Shown here one piece after another: positions 18,226 to 27,263 of a DNA stretch of 64,000 nucleotides (its first letter is position 1; each line of letters starts with the position of its first letter). Source of the DNA: DATAOG01 sp963753685. GTDB lineage: Bacteria; Pseudomonadota; Alphaproteobacteria; Geminicoccales; Geminicoccaceae. The stretch is from the NCBI GenBank assembly GCA_963753685.1, contig CAVWDE010000004.1:62001-126000 (forward strand). Reading direction: 5' to 3'. The notes below the pieces were generated by a model that did no database searches, had not been told where the DNA came from, and saw only the letters and a program-made list of their open reading frames with translations. Position numbers and translations under genes: made by a program.

Positions 18226-18240
18226 CTACCTTGTGTACAT
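18226..18240 (+). promoter_or_regulatory. Putative promoter/operator of the RHH antitoxin gene
   Basis: TTGAAC at 18203-18208 with an 18-bp spacer to TACCTT (18227-18232) is a candidate promoter whose start site would fall near the ATG at 18239, implying a leaderless mRNA. TTGTGTACAT (18231-18240) contains the palindrome TGTACA and resembles short operators in front of ribbon-helix-helix antitoxins. Both assignments are by eye. Confidence 0.35.
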
Positions 18241-18544
18241 GCCAACCTCGGATTCTGATCCAATGGCCGACACGACAACCATGACCGTGCGCTTGAGCAA
18301 CCAACTCAAGGACAAGCTCGAGCGGCTGGCGGAGAGCACGAAGCGCTCGAAGTCGTATCTCGCCGCCGAAGCGATTGCCGAGTACGTCGAAGCCAACGCC
18401 TGGCAGGTCGAGGCGATTCGCGCGGCGGTCGAGAAAGCCGATGCCGGGGGACCGTTCGTGAGCGACAAGGATGCTACCCGCTACCTTGACGCGCTCGCTC
18501 GGGGCGAGGAGCCGGAGCCGCCCAGGGCTTTCCGAAGCCGCTGA
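18239..18544 (+). CDS. Ribbon-helix-helix antitoxin, ParD/CopG type
   Basis: A 101-residue protein with TMTVRLSNQLKDKLERLAES, the DNA-binding strand plus first helix of a ribbon-helix-helix fold, then SYLAAEAIAEYVE as the second helix. The C-terminal half is acidic and would bind the toxin. Starts at 18239 (fits a leaderless transcript) or 18263 (MADTTTMTVRL, closer to the usual family length). It lies 6 bp upstream of the RelE/ParE-type toxin and is expected to repress their shared promoter. Confidence 0.85.
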   Translation: MPTSDSDPMADTTTMTVRLSNQLKDKLERLAESTKRSKSYLAAEAIAEYVEANAWQVEAIRAAVEKADAGGPFVSDKDATRYLDALARGEEPEPPRAFRSR

Positions 18545-18550
18545 GCCGGA

Positions 18551-18841
18551 ATGCAGATCCGCTGGCTCGACGACGCGCTCGCGGACCTCACCCAGATCTA
18601 TCGTTACATCGCCGCTGACGACCCGACCGCGGCCGGGCGCGTCGTGACACGGGTGCAGGCATCGGTCCACCTGCTCGAGGTCGCCCCGCACCGCGGCCGT
18701 CTCGGCCGATGGCCGGGTACCCGCGAGCTGGTGGTGCCGGGCACCCGCTATCTCGTTCCCTACCGCGTGACAGGAAATCTGGTCGAGATCCTCCGCGTGT
18801 TCCACAGCGCCCGCCGCTGGCCGGATGAGCCGCCCGAGTGA
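18551..18841 (+). CDS. RelE/ParE-family toxin
   Basis: A 96-residue RelE/ParE-superfamily protein: QIRWLDDALADLTQIYRYIA at the N-terminus, RGRLGRWPGTRELVV in the middle, and the conserved YLVPYRV...VEILRVFHSARRWP C-terminal strands. Family members inhibit gyrase (ParE) or cleave ribosome-bound mRNA (RelE); which applies cannot be told here. It forms a two-gene module with the upstream antitoxin. The Rieske oxygenase gene begins 60 bp downstream in the same direction. Confidence 0.9.
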   Translation: MQIRWLDDALADLTQIYRYIAADDPTAAGRVVTRVQASVHLLEVAPHRGRLGRWPGTRELVVPGTRYLVPYRVTGNLVEILRVFHSARRWPDEPPE

Positions 18842-18901
18842 CCGGACTTGCGGCCGGGCCGCGGCGCGCTACGCTGGCGCTTTTGCGCGTCCAGGGCGGC
18901 C

Positions 18902-20108
18902 ATGACCGACATCGCAGCGCTGATCGAACGACAAAGAGAGGGCTTCACGCTCGAGGCCGAGCTCTACCGCGCACCCGCGGTGCTCGCGGCCGAGCTCGCG
19001 CAGATCTTCCGGCATCATTGGCTGTTCGCCGGCCACGGCTGCGAGATCCCAAGGCCTGGCGACTTCTTCACCTATAAGATCGGCGACGATCCGCTGATCA
19101 TGCTCCGCGGCGAGGATGGCCGAGTGCGCGCGCTGCACAACGTCTGCCGGCATCGCGGCTCGCTGGTCTGCGAGCGTGAGCAGGGACGGGCCGCCCGCCT
19201 GGTCTGCCCCTATCACGGCTGGACCTACGGCCTCGACGGCCGGCTGCTCCAGGCGCCCGGCATGACCGGGCTGGACGCGCCAGCTTTGGCCTCAAGCCCG
19301 TGCCCGCCGAGGAGGTCTGCGGCCTGATCTTCGTCAACCTCGCCGAACGGCCCGAGCCGATCGATGCGCTGCGCGACACATTTCGAGCCGATCCTCGGGC
19401 CGCAGCGCCTCGAGCGGGCCAAGGATCGCCAGGATCGTCGACTACGATCTTGCCGTGAACTGGAAGACCGTGGTCGAGAACAACCGCGAGTGCCTGCACT
19501 GCCCGGCCAATCACCGGCTCTACGTCTCGGTCACCTACGACGTCGACAACCACGACCCGGCGAGGCATGCCGAGATCGAGGCGCGCCTCGCCGAGTGCCG
19601 CGAGCGCTGGGCGGCGCTTGGGCTGGACATCTCGCGCGTCACCACCTCCTCCGATGCGACCGCGCCCTGGTTCCGCGCCAACCGCACGCCGGTGCGGGCG
19701 GGCTTCGTCACCGAGAGCCGGGATGGCCGGCCGGTAGCACCCCTGATGGGCGATTTTTCCGACTTCGACATGGGCACCGCGCGCGCCAACACCAACCTCA
19801 ACTTCTGGTGCCACGCCAACAGCGACTACGCCAATACCGTACGCATCACGCCGCTTGCTCCCGACCGCACGCTCGTGCGCGCCGCCTGGCTGGTGCGCGC
19901 GGATGCGATCGAAGGCCGGGACTACGATCCCGAGCGGGTGATCGAGGTCCATGCCACGACCATGGCGGAGGACTGGGCGATCTGCCGCCGCGTCGCGGCC
20001 GGGGTCCGCTCCTCGGCCTACCAGCCCGGGCCGCTGTCGCCCGACCGGGAGCAGAACGTCCGGGGCTTCCTCGGCTGGTACCTCCGGACCATGCGGGCGG
20101 AGGCCTGA
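18902..20108 (+). CDS. Rieske-type oxygenase, quaternary-amine monooxygenase-like (three indels)
   Basis: Alpha subunit of a Rieske non-heme iron oxygenase, resembling glycine betaine and carnitine monooxygenases (GbcA/CntA). The Rieske cluster ligands are in NVCRHRG and LVCPYHGWTYG. The catalytic-domain entry NWKTVVENNRECLHCPANHR carries iron ligands. The gene is split by three indels: a missing base near 19276, a surplus base near 19380 and a surplus G at 19423-19424. Across them one can read ASFGLKPVPAEEVCGLIFVNL, EPILGPQRLERAK and IARIVDYDLAVNWK. Corrected length is about 401 residues, normal for the family. Three lesions within 150 bp make true inactivation a real alternative. The FAD oxidoreductase gene starts 2 bp after its stop. 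Confidence 0.82.
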
Positions 20109-20110
20109 CG

Positions 20111-21341
20111 ATGGCGGAGCTCGGGGACGCTCAGATCGTGATCGTCGGCGGTGGTGCCATCGGCTGCGCGATCGCCTACCGCCTGACCGAGGCCGGCCGG
20201 CGGGATGTGCTGCTGATCGAGAAGGAACCGGCGCTGGCGTCGGTCACCACGGCGCAGGCGGCGGGCCTGGTCGGCCAGGTGCGCAGCTCGATCGAGCGCG
20301 TCCGGCTCGCGATGGATTCGGTCGCGACCTTCGAAGCCCTCGAACGCGGGCCCGCGCCGCGGCCCGCCTGGCGCCAGGTCGGCAGCCTCCGGATCGCGCT
20401 CGAGGACGCCCGCGTCGAGGAGTTCCGCCGTCTCATGCAGACCGCGCGGGCGGCCGGTCTCGAGGTCGAGCTCCTGGATCACGCCGCTGCCGGCGCCCGC
20501 TGGCCGGGCCTGGTCACGGCGCCGGCAAAGGCGATCCTCTGGTGCCCGAGCGATGGCTACCTGCAGCCCTACGACCTCGCCATGGCCTACCAGGCGCGCG
20601 CCCGCGAGCAAGGCGCCCGCTTCGCGACCGGCGTCCGCGTCACGGGCATCACACTGCAGGGCGGCGCCGTCGTGGGCATCGAGACCGAAATGGGAAAAAT
20701 CCGTTGCGAGACCCTGATCGACGCCGCCGGGGCGCACGCCTATCACCTCGCGCGCATGGCCGGGCTCGAGCTGCCGATCGTGCCGGTCCGCCACGAGTAT
20801 GTCATCACCGTGCCGACCGGCGGCATCCAGCCTGAGTGGCCCTGTCTGCGGGTGCCCGATGCCACCCTCTACGGCCGTCCGGACGTCAATGCGCTGCTGC
20901 TCGGCGGCTGGGAGCCGGCGGCGCGCTCGCTCGACCCGCGGAGCTACGCCGCGCACGCCGAGCCGCCCGCGATCGAGCCCGACTGGCCGGTGCTCGCCAA
21001 CTTCGCCGAGCTTTTTTCGCCACTTTACCCGCCGGTGCGGGAGGCAGGCATCCGGCACGTGTTCCGGGGCTGGCCGACCTTCACCCCCGATGGCCGCTTC
21101 ATCGTCGGCGCGAGCGCGACGGGTCAAAGGCTTCGTCATGGCCGGCGGCTGCAACGCGCATGGCGTCTCGGGCTCGGCGGGCATCGGCCGGCACGTGGTC
21201 GAGGCGCTGCTCGAGCCGAAACCATCCGCCTATGTGCAAAGCCTCGGTCCGGACCGCTTCCTCGAACGCAGCTGGGACTGGGTCGAGGCGCGCCGGCAGG
21301 CGCAGGCGGTCTACGAGGCCTACTATCAGATCGGACATTGA
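20111..21341 (+). CDS. DadA-like FAD-dependent amine/amino-acid oxidoreductase (frameshifted)
   Basis: An FAD-dependent oxidoreductase of the DadA/sarcosine oxidase beta group, oxidising a secondary or tertiary amine. IVIVGGGAIGCAIAYRL is the dinucleotide-binding motif and VLLIEKE follows it. TFTPDGRFIVGAS is the C-terminal FAD-contact region. The first frame then degrades, and VKGFVMAGGCNAHGVSGSAG continues in the +1 frame to the stop at 21341. Removing one base of the GGG at 21121-21123 gives about 409 residues. It starts 2 bp after the Rieske gene, so the two are probably co-translated and may act in sequence, for example demethylation followed by amine oxidation. Confidence 0.88.
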
Positions 21342-21374
21342 GGAGCGGCCCGAGCGGTCGCAAGGAGGTGCGCC

Positions 21375-21695
21375 ATGGCCTGGGTCGTGTTGGTGATCGC
21401 CGGCCTGCTCGAGATCGGCTGGGCGATCGGCCTGAAATACACCGCGGGCTTCACCCGCCTGTGGCCGACGGTCGGGACGGTCGCCGCGATGGTCCTGAGC
21501 ATGGGCATGCTCGGCATCGCGGTGAACAGCCTGCCGGTCGGCACCGCCTATGCGGTCTGGACCGGGATCGGCGCGATCGGCACGGCGCTGCTCGGCCTCT
21601 GGCTGTTCGACGACCCGGCAACCGCGGCCCGGCTTGCCTGCATCGGCATGATCGCGGCCGGCATCGTCGGGCTCAAGCTGGTGACCCCCAGCTGA
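21375..21695 (+). CDS. sugE: Small multidrug resistance family transporter, SugE/Gdx type
   Basis: A 106-residue, four-helix SMR protein. The first helix carries the essential Glu in LLEIGWAIGLKYT, and GFTRLWPTVGT and VGTAYAVWTGIGAIGTALLG (core AYAVWTGIGAIG) are SugE/Gdx-like. That subfamily exports guanidinium ions, and relatives export quaternary ammonium compounds. No guanidine riboswitch is visible in the 33-bp gap upstream, and the gene sits in an apparent amine-catabolic operon, so its substrate here may be an amine intermediate. Confidence 0.88.
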   Translation: MAWVVLVIAGLLEIGWAIGLKYTAGFTRLWPTVGTVAAMVLSMGMLGIAVNSLPVGTAYAVWTGIGAIGTALLGLWLFDDPATAARLACIGMIAAGIVGLKLVTPS

Positions 21696-21712
21696 TGCCG
21701 GATGGAGGCTCC

Positions 21713-22660
21713 ATGGCCGCGACCGATCTCGAGCCCGCCGAGCGGAGCGCCATCGCCGGCGCGCTCGCCCGCATCCCGCAACTGGCCGGGAGCGCGCCGG
21801 AACAGGCCCGGATCGAGCGGATCGGCGGCCTGACCAACCGCAACTACAAGATCACGCTTGGCGCCGAGCGCTACGTGCTCCGCCTCGCGGGCGCCGGCAC
21901 GAGCGCCTACATCGACCGCGAGGCCGAGGCGCAAAACGCACGCGTCGCGGCTGCTGCGGGCGTCAACGCCGAGGTCCTGTTCTTCGATGTCGCCGACGGC
22001 AGCATGCTCTGCCGCTACATCGAGGGGCTCACCATGTCGGCGGAACACTTCCGCGATCTCGCAAGGGTCGAGCGCGCGGCGCGCGCCTTCCGGCGCATGC
22101 ACGACGGCGCCGAGCCGTTCGCGGGCCGCTTCGACGTGTTCGCCAAGATCGATGAGTATCTGGCGCTGCTGCGGCGCAACCGGGCGCGCATCCCGGACGG
22201 CTATGACGAGCTGCAGCGGACCGCCGAGGGCGCGCGCCAGGCGCTGGCCGAACGGCCGGCCCCGCTCGCCCCCTGCCACAACGATCCGCTCGCCGAGAAT
22301 TTTCTCGACACCGGGCAGCGCATGGTGATCGTGGATTGGGAATACGCCGGCATGAACGATCCGATGTGGGATCTGGGCGACCTTTCGGTCGAGGCGGAGT
22401 TCGGGCCGGCGCAGGACGCGGCTCTGCTTGGCGCCTATTTTGGCGGCGCGGTGCCGGCGGCGGCGGCGGGGCGCATGGTGCTCTACCAGGGCCTGTGCGA
22501 CCTGGTCTGGACGCTCTGGGGCCTGATCCAGGTCATGAACGACAATCCGGTCGAAGATTTCTGGGCCTATGCGATCAACCGCTTCGAGCGCTGCCGACGG
22601 CTGCTGGCGAGCCCGGCGTTCGCCCGGGCGATCCTGGCCGCGCGCGGCGGCTGCGGATAG
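21713..22660 (+). CDS. Choline/ethanolamine kinase-like phosphotransferase
   Basis: A 315-residue member of the choline kinase/aminoglycoside phosphotransferase superfamily. GLTNRNYKI is the nucleotide-binding loop, CHNDPLAENFLD the catalytic loop and IVDWEYAGMNDPMWDLGDL the metal-binding segment, all intact. GGAGG at 21704-21708 favours ATG 21713 over ATG 21695. It closes the Rieske/FAD/SMR run. Choline-like amines are plausible substrates from context, but sugar or amino-alcohol phosphorylation is also possible. Confidence 0.85.
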   Translation: MAATDLEPAERSAIAGALARIPQLAGSAPEQARIERIGGLTNRNYKITLGAERYVLRLAGAGTSAYIDREAEAQNARVAAAAGVNAEVLFFDVADGSMLCRYIEGLTMSAEHFRDLARVERAARAFRRMHDGAEPFAGRFDVFAKIDEYLALLRRNRARIPDGYDELQRTAEGARQALAERPAPLAPCHNDPLAENFLDTGQRMVIVDWEYAGMNDPMWDLGDLSVEAEFGPAQDAALLGAYFGGAVPAAAAGRMVLYQGLCDLVWTLWGLIQVMNDNPVEDFWAYAINRFERCRRLLASPAFARAILAARGGCG

Positions 22661-22684
22661 TCCTTCCGCGGGCGCTCGGGCCGC

Positions 22685-23068
22685 TCAGAACCGGATCCTG
22701 AGCGCGAGGCGGGCTTTGGCCTCCTGCTCGTACAGGTTGACCAGGCCGAAGGTGAATTTGAGCTGGGTGTTCGGGCGGATGTCGCGATCGAGGTTCAGGT
22801 CCTTCAGGCGATTGGCCAGCAGCAGGAGCTGATCGAGGCTGCTCAGGCGTGGACTGTCGGTCCGCCCGCCGGCAAAGTTGAGGTCGTTGACGCAGCCACG
22901 CCGGGCCAGCACGTACGGGTTGGGAGGGCAGGCGTCGTTTTCGGCCGCGCCCGGGTCGAGCGTCGGCGCCACGCTCAAATCCAAGGCGATCGACAGGTTG
23001 TTCGCGGCCGCCGCCGGTTGCGCCCACAACAGCAGACTTGCCGCAAGTATATACAACCGGACCTTCAT
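22685..23068 (-). CDS. Small secreted protein of unknown function
   Basis: A 127-residue protein with a clear signal peptide (RLYILAASLLLWAQPAAAA, cleavage near residue 21). The mature part has two Cys residues (ACPPN and RRGC) that could form a disulfide, and ends in RLALRIRF, a strand-like tail with terminal Phe typical of outer-membrane or periplasmic beta proteins. I do not recognise a family. It stands alone, divergent from the dehydrogenase gene across an AT-rich gap. Confidence 0.65.
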   Translation of the reverse strand: MKVRLYILAASLLLWAQPAAAANNLSIALDLSVAPTLDPGAAENDACPPNPYVLARRGCVNDLNFAGGRTDSPRLSSLDQLLLLANRLKDLNLDRDIRPNTQLKFTFGLVNLYEQEAKARLALRIRF

Positions 23069-23351
23069 GACACCACCATCCTAAACTCCCGGCGGTATCT
23101 TGCACTCTATCGCAATCTCGAAGTAATTGTCAAGAGATAGTCGAGTAATGATTAATTCTATATTGTTAACTATGAGAAAATTCTACCAGAGATTCGACTT
23201 GATCGTCTGCAGCGAGGGGCGCGACCTGGACCAACGAGAGGACGCCGGCAGGCGCGGTGGCGGGCGCCGGCAGGGCGTGGTAGGGTCAATCGGTCTCGGC
23301 CGGCGCGCGGGCCTTGGCGGGCGCCGGCGCGATCCAGAGGAGCCCCCACCC

Positions 23352-24314
23352 GTGACCAGGCAACGCATCGTCTTCCTCGACCGGGCCACCATCGGACCGA
23401 CGGTCGCGATCTCGCGGCCGGCCTTCGCGCATGACTGGGTCGAGCACCAGGCCACGTCCGGGGACCAGGTCGTCGAACGCCTCAAAGGCGCCAGCATCGC
23501 GATCACCAACAAGGTTGCGATCGGCGCCGCGACGCTCGCGGAATTGCCCGATCTGCGGCTGATCGCGGTCGCGGCGACCGGCTACGACGTGGTCGACGTG
23601 GCCGCCTGCCGGGCGCGCGGGATCGTCGTCGTCAACGTCCGCGGCTACGCCGTGCATACGGTGCCCGAGCACACCTTCGCGCTGATCCTGGCGCTCAGGC
23701 GCGCCCTGATCGGCTACCGCGAGGACGTGATCGCGGGCGCCTGGCAGCGCGCCGGCCAGTTCTGCTTCTTCAGCCATCCGATCCGCGAGCTGCACGGCTC
23801 GACGCTCGGGATCATCGGCGAGGGCACGATCGGCCAGGAGGTCGCGCGCCTCGGCCAGGCGTTCGGCATGCGCGCCCTCTACGCCGCCCACAAAGGGGTG
23901 AGCGGGCTCGGGCCGCTGTACACGCCCTTCGAGGAGGTGCTCGAGACCAGCGACGTGATCACGCTTCATGCGCCGCTGATGCCGAGCACGCGCAATATGC
24001 TCGCCATGCCGGAATTCCGAAAGATGCGGCGCCGGCCGCTCCTGATCAACGCCTCGCGCGGCGGCCTGGTCGACGAGGCGGATCTGGTCCGGGCGCTGGA
24101 TGAAGGCCTGATCGCCGGCGCCGGCTTCGATTGTCTCTCCGCCGAGCCGCCGCCCGAAGATCACCCCTTCTGGCGGATCGTCGAACGGCCGAACGTGATC
24201 GTCACCCCGCACGTCGCCTGGGCGAGCGAGGAGGCGATGCAGACGCTCTGGGACCAGCTGGTCGCGACCATCGAGAGCTTCGAGCGCGGTGCGCCCGTGA
24301 ACACCGTCACCTGA
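23352..24314 (+). CDS. D-isomer 2-hydroxyacid dehydrogenase (glycerate dehydrogenase-like)
   Basis: A 320-residue NAD-dependent 2-hydroxyacid dehydrogenase. AVAATGYDVVDV, then VPEHTFALILALRR, fits the HprA/glycerate dehydrogenase group. The cofactor loop GIIGEGTIGQEVARL has Glu in place of the usual middle residue (GxGxxG becomes GEGTIG, still Gly-rich). The catalytic Arg is in INASRGGLVDE, and the His in PHVAWAS. GTG at 23352 with a GAGGAG ribosome site about 15 bp upstream is the best start; upstream in-frame sequence looks non-coding. Substrate (hydroxypyruvate, glyoxylate) is inferred. Confidence 0.88.
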   Translation: MTRQRIVFLDRATIGPTVAISRPAFAHDWVEHQATSGDQVVERLKGASIAITNKVAIGAATLAELPDLRLIAVAATGYDVVDVAACRARGIVVVNVRGYAVHTVPEHTFALILALRRALIGYREDVIAGAWQRAGQFCFFSHPIRELHGSTLGIIGEGTIGQEVARLGQAFGMRALYAAHKGVSGLGPLYTPFEEVLETSDVITLHAPLMPSTRNMLAMPEFRKMRRRPLLINASRGGLVDEADLVRALDEGLIAGAGFDCLSAEPPPEDHPFWRIVERPNVIVTPHVAWASEEAMQTLWDQLVATIESFERGAPVNTVT

Positions 24315-24346
24315 GGTTACAAGCGCGCCGGCGTTCGGGGCTCGTC

Positions 24347-25291
24347 CTAACGGCGCTCGGCAGCCGCGGGCTCGACCGCGGCGATCCGATGATCGAGGCG
24401 CTCGTCGGCCAGGCCCGCAGGCTCCTGGTGGACCAGGATGTCGGCGTCCGGAAAGGCCGCCCGGATCCGCCCTTCGACCTCGTCCGTGATCGCGTGCGCA
24501 TCGTCCAGGGTGAGCCCGCCCGCGAGCTCGAGATGCAGCTCGATGAACACGTCCGTGCCGGCGCGCCGGGTGCGCAGATCATGCACGCCCTGCGCCTCAG
24601 GATGGCCGAGCGCCAGCTCGCGGATGTGCGCCCGCTGCTCTCGCGGCAGCTCGCGGTCCATGAGAATGTCGAGCGCCTGGCGCGCCACCGCGACCGCGCC
24701 CTGCAGCAGCACGGCGACGATCGCGAGCGCGAACAGCGGGTCGATCAGGGTTGAGCCGATGACCTTGGTCAGCACCAGGGCCGCGATCACCGCGAGGTTG
24801 ACCAGAAGATCGCTGCCGTAGTGCAGGCTGTCGGCGCGAATCGCGACCGAGCCCGTGCGCCGCACCGCCGCCCGCTCGAACAGGACCAGGCCCGCGGTCA
24901 GGACGATCGCGAGCAGCATGACCGCGATGCCGAGGCCACTCTGCCGGATCGGCTGCGGCGTGATCAGCCGCCGGACCGCTTCCGAGGCCAGGATCAGCGC
25001 CGAGCCGCCGACGAAGCCCGCCTGGGTGAAGGCGCCGAGCGCCTCGGCCTTGCCGTGGCCGTAGCGATGCGCCCGATCGGCCGGCTGGGCCGCCTGGCGG
25101 ACGCTGACGAAGGTCACCAGCGACGCCAGAAGGTCGATCCCGCTGTCGACCAGGGAGGTCAGGATGACGATCGAATTGGTCAACAGCCAGGCTGCGAGCT
25201 TGGCGACCAGCAGGATCGCCGCGACCGCGATGCTGGCTTGCGCCGCGCGCCGGTTCAGCCGCTCGCTGTCGGTCATGGCCCCTGCCGCCAC
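24347..25291 (-). CDS. Cation diffusion facilitator (CDF) metal efflux protein
   Basis: A 314-residue CDF transporter exporting divalent metal (Zn, Fe, Co or Mn) in exchange for protons. Six hydrophobic helices lie in the first 210 residues. SLVDSGIDLLASLV in helix 2 and DSLHYGSDLLVNL in helix 5 carry the metal-site Asp/His residues. The cytoplasmic domain, with IRELALGHPEAQGVHDLR and FIELHLEL, is the usual dimerisation fold. The start may be the Met at 25276 (MTDSERLNRR) rather than 25291. Confidence 0.9.
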   Translation of the reverse strand: MAAGAMTDSERLNRRAAQASIAVAAILLVAKLAAWLLTNSIVILTSLVDSGIDLLASLVTFVSVRQAAQPADRAHRYGHGKAEALGAFTQAGFVGGSALILASEAVRRLITPQPIRQSGLGIAVMLLAIVLTAGLVLFERAAVRRTGSVAIRADSLHYGSDLLVNLAVIAALVLTKVIGSTLIDPLFALAIVAVLLQGAVAVARQALDILMDRELPREQRAHIRELALGHPEAQGVHDLRTRRAGTDVFIELHLELAGGLTLDDAHAITDEVEGRIRAAFPDADILVHQEPAGLADERLDHRIAAVEPAAAERR

Positions 25292-25338
25292 CGGCTCGCT
25301 CCTTGGCGCGCCGATCTGGCGCGTTCGAGAGCCCCTAC

Positions 25339-25923
25339 CTAAAGCTCAGGTCGTGGCTCGGCAAGCCGGGGCGAGGGTGGCTCGAGGCCGAGCAGCTCGA
25401 GTTCGGCCGCGCGCAGCGGGGCGTCCTGGGCGAGGAAGAACTCGTCGAGCTGCGGCGGCGCCACCGTCGTTCCGGCCAGCATGGCGTGGACCTGGCCGCG
25501 ATGGTGGATGGCGTGCTGGAACAGATGCGCGAGCACATCCCGGACCCGCTCGGGATGCTTGACGTCGCCCGGCCGGTTGAGGATCAGGGTCGCGTCGACC
25601 GCCGCCTCGCCGAGCGCCTCGCAATAGGCGATCAGCCGGCGATCGGCGGCCGTCTGCGCCGGCCGGAGGGCCGCGAACGTCGGGCAGGGCTCGTCGCCCA
25701 GCGCATAGAGCTCGCGCCAGCGCCGGCCGCCGTTGTCGAGCGCATCCAGATAGTACCAGTCGACCAGCAGGATGTGGTTGAGGGTCAGGTGGATCGAGGG
25801 GAAGAAGCTGGTCCGCCGCGCCTTGTAGTCATCCTCGCCGAGCCTGGCGCAGGCTTCCAGCAGGCGATGGTTGGCCCAGGCGTTGTTGCCCGCCATGGCC
25901 CGAAAATGCACGACCAGCGCCAT
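25339..25923 (-). CDS. DinB-family protein
   Basis: A 194-residue four-helix DinB/YfiT-like protein, a family that binds a metal with three His and often acts in thiol transfer or stress response. NHRLLEACA, LNHILLVDWYYLDAL and LFQHAIHHRGQVHAML supply the candidate His ligands. The Met at 25923 is preferred: it has GGGAGG upstream and begins MALVVHFRAMAGNNAWAN, typical of the family. It is unrelated to DinB polymerase IV despite the name. Confidence 0.85.
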   Translation of the reverse strand: MALVVHFRAMAGNNAWANHRLLEACARLGEDDYKARRTSFFPSIHLTLNHILLVDWYYLDALDNGGRRWRELYALGDEPCPTFAALRPAQTAADRRLIAYCEALGEAAVDATLILNRPGDVKHPERVRDVLAHLFQHAIHHRGQVHAMLAGTTVAPPQLDEFFLAQDAPLRAAELELLGLEPPSPRLAEPRPEL

Positions 25924-25995
25924 GGCGAACTCCCTCCCGCTCGCAAATCCGCGACTCCCTTGCCGCATCGGCAGCGGCCGCGTTCAGACCTCGCC

Positions 25996-27036
25996 TCAGC
26001 CGGGCGGACCGCCGGCCACCGAGCGCACCGCCGATGCCGTCGTGACCCCCGGCAGCGAGGCGAAGAAGTCCATGATCGCGCGCCCGGCGCCGTCCGGCCA
26101 GTGGTGCGGATAGTAACGGCCGGAGTGGCCGCGGGTCTGCGTATAGGGACACCACAGCACCGGGTTCGAGGCGGCCGCGGTGCCATAGCGCTGGCAGGCA
26201 AAGCCGTCGAGCGACAGGTGCGCCGCCGGGCGCTCGACCCCGTTGCGGGCGCGCAGCAGGTCGCGCGCCTCCAGGCCATAGTGGTAGCTGACGTGGCGGT
26301 CGCGCGGATTGTGGAACAACAGCGCGGCCACGCCGCCCCGGCAGTTGGACAGCCGGATGCTGCCGGCGATCGTGCCGACCGCGCGCAGCACCCCGCCGCG
26401 CGCGCAGGCGAGGCTGTTGGCATACCAGGCGCCAAGCGAATGGCCGACCGCGAAGATCTGCGTCCGATCGATGCAATAAAGGCTCGAGATCTTCGCGACC
26501 ACGGCATCGAACAAGTCGAGGTCGGGCAACGCCTCGGTCGTATCCTTCGGGTCCGACCAGCTGTAGCTGCCGTTCCGGCGCCGCAGCCCGCTCGGATAGA
26601 CGAAGATGGTCGGCCCGCGCACCGCGTCCTCGAGGCCGAAATAGCCGCGCGCCATCACGTTCGAGTTGGTCCGGCCGTGGAAGGCGATCACCAGCCGGTG
26701 CGGCAGCTCCGGGCGGTAGCCGGCCGGCACCACCGTGATCAGACCGCGGCGCCGCCCGTCGACCTTGAGCGCGGCCGGCGCGACCGCCGGCGCCGGCTCG
26801 CCGCAGCCGCTGGAGAGCGATGGAGCGAGCGCCCCCGGGACTTGACCCGCGGGCACCCGTGCCGCCTGCGCCCCGGCGGCCGGACCCTCAGCGCGGGCGA
26901 CTTCCGCGCCTTCGACCGGGGCCGGCCGGTCGAGCGCGACAGCGATCAGCGCGATCGCCGCCAGCTGGCACGCCATGGCCCGCCAGACCGCACGACCCGG
27001 TCGCTCGCTGCCATCCGACACAGCGTTTCTTCCCAC
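25996..27036 (-). CDS. Secreted esterase of the PHB depolymerase/feruloyl esterase (LpqC-like) group
   Basis: A 346-residue alpha/beta hydrolase with an N-terminal hydrophobic segment (ACQLAAIALIAVAL, about 21-34) acting as signal peptide or anchor. After a Pro/Ala-rich spacer come LVIAFHGRTNS (oxyanion-hole region), FAVGHSLGAWYAN (nucleophile Ser in GHSLG), LLFHNPRDRHVSY (candidate Asp) and YPHHWPDGAGR (candidate His). Family members hydrolyse short-chain polyesters or phenolic esters outside the cytoplasm. The real substrate is unknown. Confidence 0.82.
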   Translation of the reverse strand: MGRNAVSDGSERPGRAVWRAMACQLAAIALIAVALDRPAPVEGAEVARAEGPAAGAQAARVPAGQVPGALAPSLSSGCGEPAPAVAPAALKVDGRRRGLITVVPAGYRPELPHRLVIAFHGRTNSNVMARGYFGLEDAVRGPTIFVYPSGLRRRNGSYSWSDPKDTTEALPDLDLFDAVVAKISSLYCIDRTQIFAVGHSLGAWYANSLACARGGVLRAVGTIAGSIRLSNCRGGVAALLFHNPRDRHVSYHYGLEARDLLRARNGVERPAAHLSLDGFACQRYGTAAASNPVLWCPYTQTRGHSGRYYPHHWPDGAGRAIMDFFASLPGVTTASAVRSVAGGPPG

Positions 27037-27263
27037 CCTCGAGGCGCTGCTCGCGCGCCGGTCCGCGCGCGGCCCATCCGGCAGGACAATGCCGGTTGCC
27101 TGCGGATGGTTCCGCCCGCCGCCGATCCGGCGCCGGACGGTCTGATCCGAGCGCAGCTTGGTTGCCCGCCATGCTCGGCGCTGGCGCGCCGCCGGTCAAG
27201 CCGGCATGTGCGGGCTGGTCCTCGCGGGCCGATCTTCGAATCCGGCCGCTCAGCCGGCGACGG

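Noticed and set aside
21342..21374. Guanidine riboswitch ahead of the SugE-type gene
   Set aside because: Only 33 bp separate it from the upstream gene, too short for any known guanidine riboswitch class with its expression platform, and no matching motif is visible.
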